Assembly: GCA_963817025.1 (NCBI GenBank)
Contig: CAWFML010000004.1
Span: 62,001-126,000, forward strand
DNA: 64,000 nt
Direction of reading: 5' to 3'
Source of the DNA: JACMLC01 sp963817025
Lineage (GTDB): Bacteria; Acidobacteriota; Blastocatellia; Pyrinomonadales; Pyrinomonadaceae
A model generated the notes under the pieces. The model had not been told where the DNA came from and ran no database searches. It saw only the letters and a list, made by a program, of their open reading frames with translations. The position numbers and the translations under genes were made by a program. Positions 45,940 through 51,698 of this stretch are shown here, one piece after another (positions within the stretch are counted from its first letter, which is position 1; the number at the start of each line of letters is the position of its first letter).

Positions 45940-46977
45940 ATGATTCAGTTCCGGCTTTCTTCCAAAACTCCTGTCCGAAACCTTTTTTTCGCGGCCCTTG
46001 TGCTGTTCCTGTTCTGCTTATCTGCGACTTCCGCGCCGGCTCAGCAGGACGACATAGATACGCTCAAGGTCGAATCTTCCGTCGTTCAACTGAATGTCGG
46101 CGTCGTGGACAAGCAGGGCCGATCCATCATCAATCTCGCGCGCGGCGACTTTGCTGTTTATGAAGATGATGTCAAGCAAACTATCCTGAGCTTTGAGCCT
46201 GCGACGGCTCCCTTCAGCCTGGTGCTGCTGCTGGACATGTCCGGCTCGACCAACAGTTTCCGCTCGATGCTCAAACAATCCGCCTTTCGTTTTCTGGATG
46301 CGCTGTCGCCGGATGATCGTGTCGCGGTCGTCTCCTTCAACGACAAGGTTGTGCAGCTCACGGATTTTACGATGGATCGTAGAAAGATGGCCGATGCGAT
46401 TGAGCTTGCGGAGGGCAAGGGCGGCACGGAACTGTATAAGGCTCTCAGCTTCGCGCTTCAGAAGCTCTCGCAGGAAGGCAAGCGACGAAAAGCCATAGTG
46501 GTTCTGACCGATGGCATTGACACGCAGATGCGCAAAGCGGATAGCGAAGCATCTTACAATGCACAGACAGACGCAGAGGCCATCGCCTCGATCAAACCGG
46601 GAGCCAATCCTGCGCTAAACTCCGTGCTCAATGCTGCGGATCGCCTGGGCGTGACGGTCTATCCGCTGGCGCTGCCCTCTGGCGACCCGAAGCGGCTGGC
46701 GCTGCCGACTCCGAAACAGATAGCGATTTACACATCCGCACGCACGCGCCTGCAAGCTCTGGCAGACCGGACGGGCGGACGGCTCAATGCCATCAATCGT
46801 CTGGAAGATATGGGACGCCTCTACGCAGAGGTCGCAGCAGACCTGCGCACGCTCTATAGCGTGACGTATCAACCGGCAGGCGAGAGAGCACGCGACGGGC
46901 GCTGGCGCACTATCCGCGTCGAGGTCGCACGCACGGAGACGCTCGCGCGAACCCGTCCCGGCTACTTTGCGCGTTGA
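45940..46977 (+). CDS. Exported VWA-domain (VWFA-related acidobacterial type) protein
   Basis: 345 residues from ATG 45940, chosen because a signal-like helix follows ('LFFAALVLFLFCLSATSAPA'); the frame is open upstream. After 'VVQLNVGVVDKQGRSIINLA' and 'RGDFAVYEDDVKQTILSFEP' comes the VWA fold with MIDAS 'LVLLLDMSGSTNSFRSML' (Asp-x-Ser-x-Ser), 'RVAVVSFNDKV', 'KGGTELYKAL' (Thr) and 'KAIVVLTDGIDTQMRKADSE' (Asp). The layout and the C-terminal 'LRTLYSVTYQPAGERARDGR' and 'WRTIRVEVA' match the VWFA-related proteins expanded in acidobacteria. Likely an extracytoplasmic protein-binding module; partner unknown. Confidence 0.86.
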   Translation: MIQFRLSSKTPVRNLFFAALVLFLFCLSATSAPAQQDDIDTLKVESSVVQLNVGVVDKQGRSIINLARGDFAVYEDDVKQTILSFEPATAPFSLVLLLDMSGSTNSFRSMLKQSAFRFLDALSPDDRVAVVSFNDKVVQLTDFTMDRRKMADAIELAEGKGGTELYKALSFALQKLSQEGKRRKAIVVLTDGIDTQMRKADSEASYNAQTDAEAIASIKPGANPALNSVLNAADRLGVTVYPLALPSGDPKRLALPTPKQIAIYTSARTRLQALADRTGGRLNAINRLEDMGRLYAEVAADLRTLYSVTYQPAGERARDGRWRTIRVEVARTETLARTRPGYFAR

Positions 46978-47023
46978 GACGCGCACAGCCATAGGAGAGC
47001 ATCTGCATCCACTGTATGCACGC

Positions 47024-47052
47024 TTGACACCCGGTTCAGCCGCCCGTATATT
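47024..47052 (+). promoter_or_regulatory. Promoter of tRNA-Arg
   Basis: 'ttgaca' (47024-47029), exact consensus, and 'tatatt' (47047-47052) are 17 bases apart and 26 bases upstream of the tRNA 5' end, as expected for a tRNA gene. Confidence 0.65.
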
Positions 47053-47078
47053 TTCCTTTCGCTTTTCACTTTAAAAGC

Positions 47079-47155
47079 GCACCCGTAGCTCAGCTGGATA
47101 GAGTACTTGACTACGAATCAAGGGGTCGCACGTTCGAATCGTGCCGGGTGCACCA
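47079..47155 (+). tRNA. tRNA-Arg(ACG), CCA encoded
   Basis: Acceptor stem 'gcacccg' (47079-47085) pairs with 'cgggtgc' (47145-47151), discriminator A, then CCA at 47153-47155. The D arm 'agctcagctggatagagt' is normal. The anticodon stem 'cttga'/'tcaag' encloses 'ctacgaa', anticodon ACG at 47113-47115. The T arm is 'gcacgttcgaatcgtgc'. A promoter precedes and a terminator follows it. The T-loop-to-3'-end half is duplicated at 47693-47717. Confidence 0.97.
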
Positions 47156-47156
47156 T
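47132..47156 (+). repeat. attL-like direct repeat within the tRNA-Arg 3' end
   Basis: 25-base segment from the T-loop 'gttcgaatc' to 'gtgcaccat'. It recurs at 47693-47717 with one difference (47141 g against 47702 a). The sequences on both outer sides differ, so the repeat is discrete. Confidence 0.7.
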
Positions 47157-47166
47157 ATGTTTCAAG

Positions 47167-47197
47167 AGAGATTGCTATTGCGGCAATCTCTTTTTAT
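47167..47197 (+). terminator. Intrinsic terminator after tRNA-Arg
   Basis: 'agagattgc' (47167-47175) and 'gcaatctct' (47183-47191) pair over 9 bp, followed by 'tttttattt'. Confidence 0.75.
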
Positions 47198-47229
47198 TTA
47201 TCCAGTTGCCCGCATGATAAAATGCTCGT

Positions 47230-48087
47230 ATGCAAATAGAATCTCCCGCCTCTCACGAGACTGACCATAAAACATGCTCGAAGTGTAAAATAAGCAAGCC
47301 GGTCAGTGAATTTAACTTCAAACAGAAGGCTCTCGGGAAACGCCAACCTTATTGCAAAGAGTGCGGTAGTAATTTAACGCGCAGCCACTACCGGAGAAAC
47401 AAGCGTCAGTATCTTGATCGTAATTCGCGCACCAATGCGCGACACCGCGCGCTAATCCGCTCGGCTAAGTTACACCCTTGCGTAGATTGTGGCGTTCAAT
47501 ATCCTTACTACGTGATGGACTTTGATCATCGGGACGGAACGGCAAAATCCTTTATTTTGAGTGACGTGCCACGCGCGACCAGTAACTCTTTGATACAAGA
47601 GATTGAAAAGTGCGATCTTGTGTGCGCCAATTGTCATAGGGAGCGCACTCACCAACGTGCATTAAAAGAAGATCACATAGTAGTTATCAGAAGTTCGAAT
47701 CATGCCGGGTGCACCATTATCATCAAACAGAGGCGGGCGGTTTTCAGGCAAAGAAAGTTTCGCGCAAAGATGCAAAGAAGACAAGCAAGTCTTTCTTTGC
47801 ATCTTTGCGCACTTGCGGGAAACTTTCTTTCCCGGCTAGTTAACCTCGACGCCTTTCCAGAAGGCCACGCGGCCTGCGATCTGTTGCGCCGCCTCTTTGG
47901 GCTGCGGGTAATACCATGCCGCGCCGCTGTTGGTTTCGCCTTCGACCACGACATCATAATAGCTGGCTTCGCCCTTCCACGGGCAGGTCGTGTGCTTATC
48001 GCTGGCCTGAAAATATTCCTGCTTGATCGAGTCTGCCGGAAAGTAGTGATTGCCTTCGACGACCACCGTCTCATCGCTCTCCGCTAA
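47230..48087 (+). CDS. HNH endonuclease; C-terminus runs through the right repeat
   Basis: From ATG 47230 the first ~150 residues are a convincing HNH protein: an N-terminal zinc knuckle pair ('TCSKCKISKPVSEFNFKQKA', 'PYCKECGSN') like those of phage HNH proteins, then 'LHPCVDCGVQYPYYVMDFDH' and 'RDGTAKSF' and 'KCDLVCANCHRERTHQRALK', giving the two CxxC zinc ligands and the HNH histidines. From about residue 155 ('RSSNHAGCTI') the frame translates the 47693-47717 repeat, then a hairpin repeat, then the antisense of the DUF427 gene to 48087, so the natural end was probably lost or lies near 47690. The gene is visibly A+T-richer than its surroundings. No clear ribosome site. Together with the repeats it looks like a small mobile element in the tRNA gene. 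Confidence 0.6.
   Translation: MQIESPASHETDHKTCSKCKISKPVSEFNFKQKALGKRQPYCKECGSNLTRSHYRRNKRQYLDRNSRTNARHRALIRSAKLHPCVDCGVQYPYYVMDFDHRDGTAKSFILSDVPRATSNSLIQEIEKCDLVCANCHRERTHQRALKEDHIVVIRSSNHAGCTIIIKQRRAVFRQRKFRAKMQRRQASLSLHLCALAGNFLSRLVNLDAFPEGHAACDLLRRLFGLRVIPCRAAVGFAFDHDIIIAGFALPRAGRVLIAGLKIFLLDRVCRKVVIAFDDHRLIALR
47693..47717 (+). repeat. attR-like direct repeat of the tRNA-Arg 3' end
   Basis: Copy of 47132-47156 with one mismatch, 561 bases downstream. Upstream bases ('atcagaa') cannot form the other half of a tRNA T-stem, so this is not the remnant of a complete second tRNA; the copied unit starts exactly at the T-loop. Confidence 0.75.
47750..47830. repeat. Hairpin repeat, 'cgcaaagatgcaaag' vocabulary
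   Basis: 'aaagaaagtttcgcgcaaag' and 'atgcaaagaaga' (47750-47781) face 'tctttctttgcatctttgcg' and 'cgggaaactttcttt' (47790-47830), nearly perfect. Lies 5 bp beyond the DUF427 3' end and 32 bp beyond the attR-like repeat. Confidence 0.88.
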
Positions 48088-48114
48088 AATCGCCCCGCGC
48101 CATGTTGCTTTCAT
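47836..48114 (-). CDS. DUF427 family protein
   Basis: 92 residues from ATG 48114 with 'aaggag' 9 bases upstream. 'MKATWRGAILAESDETVVVE', 'GNHYFPADSIKQEYF', 'HTTCPWKGEASYYDVVVEGE' and 'AAWYYPQPKEAAQQIAGRVA' cover the whole DUF427 fold, including the conserved 'T.CPWKG.A.YY'. The family is widespread, small, soluble and functionally undefined; the Cys-Pro-Trp-Lys-Gly motif is its likely active or binding site. The HNH frame on the other strand runs antisense over most of it, which is probably accidental. Confidence 0.92.
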   Translation of the reverse strand: MKATWRGAILAESDETVVVEGNHYFPADSIKQEYFQASDKHTTCPWKGEASYYDVVVEGETNSGAAWYYPQPKEAAQQIAGRVAFWKGVEVN

Positions 48115-48266
48115 GTCTGATAGCTCCTTCAAATGTTTCGTTTGATGATACTCTGCCGCACAGATAAGATAAAATGAGAAAGACTCTTCTTTGAGTCTTT
48201 CACGCCTTTGCGCGAAATTCTTTAACCCCGGCTTCAACGAGAGTTTTCAGCTCTGATAAAAATCAT

Positions 48267-49157
48267 ATGAAACTTTACATTTCGACCCCGCGCGGCTTTA
48301 GCTTCAAACGCACAGCGCTCAGTCATGGCTGGTGCGAGCTGCTGCCTTTTGAGTTTGACCAGAGCAGTTGGACGCTCAAGCGTGTATTTGAAACAGGCGC
48401 GGCGCGGCCCTTGACAGCCAGCATCTGCGGGACGGACGACGCGATTGAAGTCAGCATCCCGCAAGGCAAACTATCAAAGCGCGACAGCGAAAGCATTGTG
48501 CGCGAGGTGCGCCATATCTTCAGGCTGGACGATGAGATGACGCAGTTTTATGGAGTGATGTCGGATGACCCGAATTTTGCGTGGATCGCGCGTGCGGGTG
48601 CGGGCCGCATGCTGCGCTCGCCGACAGTCTTTGAAGACCTTGTGAAAACCATCTGCACGACCAACTGCTCATGGGCCTTGACGCTCAAGATGGTTTCGGG
48701 ACTGACGAACAATCTCGGTCGAGAGGCGACAGACGGGCGACGCGCTTTTCCCACGCCGGAAGCGATGGCCGATGCGCCCGCCGGTTTTTACAGGGACGAG
48801 ATGCGCGCGGGCTATCGCGCGCCGTATTTCAAAGAGCTGGCAGAGCGCGTCGCCTCAGGCGAGCTGGATGTCGAAAGCTGGCTTGAGAGCGAGCTGCCGA
48901 CCGGAGAATTGAAGCGTGAGATGAAGCGCGTCAAAGGCGTCGGAGATTATGCCGCAGAGAATCTTTTAAAACTCGTCGGACGCTATGACGTGCTCGCGCT
49001 CGATTCATGGGTGCGCGGCAAGTTTGCACGCACACATAACAAGGGACGCGCCTGCCCGGATGCGAAAATCGCACGCCACTATGCGCGCTTTAACTCATGG
49101 CGCGGACTCGCGCTGTGGTGCGACATGACGCGCGACTGGATTGAAGAGCAAGGATGA
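48267..49157 (+). CDS. HhH-GPD DNA glycosylase (AlkA/OGG-like)
   Basis: 296 residues. The N-terminal ~100 residues are the antiparallel beta domain of AlkA/OGG proteins. 'SPTVFEDLVKTICTTNCSWA' starts the helical part, and the helix-hairpin-helix reads 'LKREMKRVKGVGDYAAENLL' and 'KLVGRYDVLALDSWVRGKFA', with the catalytic Asp in 'LALDSW' where the family has V-D. A Lys before it, as in OGG1, is not clear, so a monofunctional alkyl-base glycosylase is likelier. It excises damaged bases in base excision repair. Convergent with the endonuclease III gene; both stops lie in arms of one hairpin repeat. Confidence 0.88.
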   Translation: MKLYISTPRGFSFKRTALSHGWCELLPFEFDQSSWTLKRVFETGAARPLTASICGTDDAIEVSIPQGKLSKRDSESIVREVRHIFRLDDEMTQFYGVMSDDPNFAWIARAGAGRMLRSPTVFEDLVKTICTTNCSWALTLKMVSGLTNNLGREATDGRRAFPTPEAMADAPAGFYRDEMRAGYRAPYFKELAERVASGELDVESWLESELPTGELKREMKRVKGVGDYAAENLLKLVGRYDVLALDSWVRGKFARTHNKGRACPDAKIARHYARFNSWRGLALWCDMTRDWIEEQG

Positions 49158-49319
49158 AGGCGGAAGGATGAAGGATGAAAGTGTGACTCTTAAACGTGAA
49201 GGATAAAGGATGAAGAGAGTGCTCTTGCAAATGACGAAGAGAGTGGTATCGCAGATGACCGCTCATGCCTGAATAGCACTCTTTTCATCCTTCATCCTTC
49301 CGCCTTCATCCTTGCTCTT
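49146..49319. repeat. Hairpin repeat joining two convergent genes, 'gaaggatgaaggatgaa' vocabulary
   Basis: The left arm (49146-49181) starts 'gagcaaggatgaaggcggaa'. The right arm (49281-49319) contains 'cttttcatccttcatccttc' and 'cgccttcatccttgctc'. They are almost exact complements over 35 bp. The stop codon of the glycosylase (49157) is in the left arm and that of nth (49292) in the right arm. Confidence 0.92.
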
Positions 49320-49951
49320 GATGCTGGACACATCGGTTCGACCACGCATTCGGCGCAGAGCGGCGTGCGCGCCTTGCAGACTTTGCGCCCGTGCGCGATG
49401 AGCAGATGCGAGAACTGAATCCATTCTTTTTCCGGAACCAGCGACATTAAATCGCGCTCGATCTTTTCCGGCTGCTTCTCTTCGCTCAAGCACAAGCGTT
49501 CTGACAGGCGCGCGACGTGCGTGTCAACGACGATGCCGGAGGTGATGCCGAAAGCGTTGCCGAGCACGACATTGGCCGTCTTGCGCGCCACACCGGGCAG
49601 CGCGAGCAGCTCTTCAATCTTATCCGGCACGCGACCTTTGTATTGTTCGCTGATTATCCGGCACGCGCCCTGAATGGCCTTCGCCTTGTTGCGAAAGAAA
49701 CCCGTCGAGCGAATGTCTGTCTCAAGCTCTTCGGGCGCGACCGCAAAGTAATCTTCGGGGCGGCGATATTTTCTAAAAAGCGTAGCCGTCACAAGATTGA
49801 CGCGCTCGTCAGTGCATTGCGCCGAGAGAATGGTGGCGATAAGGAGTTCGAGCGGGCCTGTGTGGTCGAGCGAACAGCGCGCGTCCGGATACTCTTGTTT
49901 GAGCAGGTTGATGATTTTTTGAGTTCGCTGCTTTTCCGGTGTGTTGGTCAA
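49292..49951 (-). CDS. nth: Endonuclease III
   Basis: 219 residues with TTG 49951 as start, supported by 'tgagga' 11 bases upstream and by E. coli Nth being 211 residues; the frame extends upstream only into a repeat. 'GPLELLIATILSAQCTDERV' begins the fold, the HhH is 'ELLALPGVARKTANVVLGNA' with the catalytic Lys, and Asp follows in 'GIVVDTHVARLSERL'. The iron-sulfur loop is C-x6-C-x2-C-x5-C in 'VCKARTPLCAECVVEPMCPA'. It removes oxidised pyrimidines and cuts the abasic site. The final residues ('RARMKAEG') are encoded by an arm of the 49146-49319 hairpin. Confidence 0.94.
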   Translation of the reverse strand: MTNTPEKQRTQKIINLLKQEYPDARCSLDHTGPLELLIATILSAQCTDERVNLVTATLFRKYRRPEDYFAVAPEELETDIRSTGFFRNKAKAIQGACRIISEQYKGRVPDKIEELLALPGVARKTANVVLGNAFGITSGIVVDTHVARLSERLCLSEEKQPEKIERDLMSLVPEKEWIQFSHLLIAHGRKVCKARTPLCAECVVEPMCPASRARMKAEG

Positions 49952-49992
49952 GTCGTGTTTTGTCCTCAGAATATTTTGTGGATACAAAAATA

Positions 49993-50137
49993 TCTCACGC
50001 AAAGGCGCAATGGCGCAATGGAGTTAAGAGCTTGGAGAGTTCAGAGAGTTAAAAAGACAAGTAGGATTCTTTCCGCACTCTCTGAACTCTCCAAACTCTC
50101 TGAACTCTCGACTTCTTCCGCGCGCCTTTGCGTGAGA
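49993..50137. repeat. Nested hairpin: 'cgcaaaggcgcaatgg' outer, 'gagagttcagagagtt' inner
   Basis: Outer arms 'ctcacgcaaaggcgc' and 'gcgcctttgcgtgag' pair exactly. The inner arms 'cttggagagttcagagagtt' and 'aactctccaaactctctgaa' are built from a different word and are longer on the right. It occupies the divergent junction between nth and the ATP-grasp gene. Confidence 0.88.
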
Positions 50138-50186
50138 ATTAATTGACAGTAGAATATCGCTCCACTTCCTGAACGGAGCTTCCAAG

Positions 50187-51401
50187 ATGAGCGAATCGAG
50201 ACCTTTAACTATCCTGTGCATCGCCAGCTATTTCAAGGGCGAAGAGTTTATGCGCGAGTGTAAGCGACAGGGCTGCCGCGTCCTCTTGCTGACTTCGCAG
50301 AGCATCGCCGACGCCGATTGGCCGCGCGAAAGTCTGGATGAGATTTTTCTCGTCCCGGATGTCGAGAAGAGATGGAATCTCGAAGATATGCTGATGGGTG
50401 CGAGTTATCTCGCGCGTTCGGAGATGATTGATAGAATCGTGCCGCTCGACGACTTCGATCTGGAAAAGGCTTCGGCCCTGCGCGAGCACCTGCGCGTCCC
50501 CGGCATGGGAGACACGACGACGCGCTATTTCCGCGACAAGCTGGCGATGCGTATGAAGGCCGCCGGAGACGACATCCTCGTGCCAGAGTTCGTACATGTC
50601 TTAAACTACGAGCGCATACGCAACTATCTGGCGCGCACTGCCCCGCCGTGGCTCATCAAGCCGCGCTTTGAGGCTTCGGCCACGGGCATCAAAAAAATTC
50701 CGAGGCCGGAAGATTTCTGGGCCGCGATAGAAACGCTCGGCGACAGGCAATCTTACTATGTGCTGGAAAAATATATTCCGGGGGACATTTATCACGTTGA
50801 CTCTATCGTCTCAGAGCGCGAGATAGTCTTTGCCATCGCCAGCCGTTATGGCAGCCCGCCGCTCGACGTGACGCATGACGGAGGCGTCTTTACCACTTCT
50901 ACCGTGCGGCGCGGCTCGGAAGACGAGCAACGGCTGCTGGCTATCAACCGCGATGTGCTCGGCGCGATGGGACTCGTGCGCGGCGTCTCGCACACGGAGT
51001 TTATCAAGGCGCACGGGGATGGAAGGTTCTATTTTCTGGAAACTTCGGCGCGCGTCGGCGGGGCCAATATCGCAGAACTGATCGAAGCCGCCTGCGGCAT
51101 TAACCTCTGGGCGGAGTGGGCCAGAATCGAGATCGCGCGCGGCGAGGGTTCATATCAAGTGCCCGACAGCCGTAACGATTATTCAGGGCTGATAGTCTCG
51201 CTGGCGCGGCAGGAATACCCGGACACTTCTGCCTATGATGATGAGGAAATCGTCTGGCGGATGGACAAACGCTTTCATGCGGGATTGATTATGAGGTCGC
51301 ATAATCCAGCGCGCGTCGAATACTTGCTGCTTGAATACACACAGCGTTTCTATAGAGACTTTTTCAAGATGCTGCCTGCGCCTGAGCGCGCCGTCAGCTG
51401 A
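50187..51401 (+). CDS. ATP-grasp enzyme, unknown substrate
   Basis: 404 residues. N-terminal Rossmann-like part 'LTILCIASYFKGEEFMRECK', then the ATP-grasp fold: 'MGDTTTRYFRDKLAMRMKAA', 'PWLIKPRFEASATGIKKIPR' (ATP-binding Lys), 'YYVLEKYIPGDIYHVDSIVS' (E..I.G..Y..D) and the metal-binding 'FYFLETSARVGGANIAELIE' (E-x-x-x-R-x-G-G). The pattern is that of carboxylate-amine ligases of the CarB/PurK-like branch. Such enzymes join an acyl phosphate to an amine or thiol. No partner gene shows the pathway. The hairpin at 51434 and a terminator follow the stop. Confidence 0.86.
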   Translation: MSESRPLTILCIASYFKGEEFMRECKRQGCRVLLLTSQSIADADWPRESLDEIFLVPDVEKRWNLEDMLMGASYLARSEMIDRIVPLDDFDLEKASALREHLRVPGMGDTTTRYFRDKLAMRMKAAGDDILVPEFVHVLNYERIRNYLARTAPPWLIKPRFEASATGIKKIPRPEDFWAAIETLGDRQSYYVLEKYIPGDIYHVDSIVSEREIVFAIASRYGSPPLDVTHDGGVFTTSTVRRGSEDEQRLLAINRDVLGAMGLVRGVSHTEFIKAHGDGRFYFLETSARVGGANIAELIEAACGINLWAEWARIEIARGEGSYQVPDSRNDYSGLIVSLARQEYPDTSAYDDEEIVWRMDKRFHAGLIMRSHNPARVEYLLLEYTQRFYRDFFKMLPAPERAVS

Positions 51402-51433
51402 AATCTATAGCGGTCATCAAATGAAAGCGACTA

Positions 51434-51498
51434 TCTCCCGCAAAGGCGCAAAGAAAAGATTCAAGCTCTTCTTTGCGCCTTTGCGCCTTTGCGGGAGA
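51434..51498. repeat. Hairpin repeat with unequal arms, 'cgcaaaggcgcaaag' vocabulary
   Basis: Left arm 'tctcccgcaaaggcgcaaag' (51434-51453) and right arm 'ctttgcgcctttgcgccttt' plus 'gcgggaga' (to 51498). The right arm holds one additional 'gcctttgc' unit, so the tandem word number changed on one side only. Confidence 0.9.
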
Positions 51499-51563
51499 CT
51501 GTCTTCGTTAACTTGACAGGCCGCATGCACCTGAAAATTTCTATAAGCAGCGGGAATAAAAAG

Positions 51564-51610
51564 CAAAGAGGAGTAAGAGCCAGCTCAAAGCTGATTCTTA
51601 CTCCTCTTTG
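51564..51610. terminator. Strong hairpin between convergent ATP-grasp and M36 genes
   Basis: 'caaagaggagtaagagccag' (51564 on) pairs with 'ctgattcttactcctctttg' (to 51610) with one mismatch around a short loop. Read on the minus strand it is followed by 'ctttttatt', so it should terminate the M36 gene, and it can also stop the plus-strand transcript. Confidence 0.72.
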
Positions 51611-51628
51611 GTTTAAGAGTTGTAGTCG

Positions 51629-51686
51629 CCGGATGCGACCGGCTTAAATTTTCTTTTTGAAAGAAAGCTTAAGCCGGTCGCACCGG
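51629..51686. repeat. Second hairpin, 'ccggatgcgaccggcttaa' arms
   Basis: 'ccggatgcgaccggcttaa' (51629-51647) pairs with 'ttaagccggtcgcaccgg' (51669-51686) with one bulged base; A/T-rich loop. It lies 12 bases beyond the M36 stop. No tandem words; possibly a second terminator or a separate repeat type. Confidence 0.7.
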
Positions 51687-51698
51687 TAAGTTTATCTC

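Noticed and set aside
47693..47717. A second, partial tRNA-Arg gene
   Set aside because: Only the T-loop-to-CCA half is present, and the bases before it cannot form a T-stem, D arm or anticodon arm.
47750..48087. Extended HNH C-terminus as real protein
   Set aside because: The segment translates a hairpin repeat and the antisense of DUF427, with no HNH-like conservation visible.
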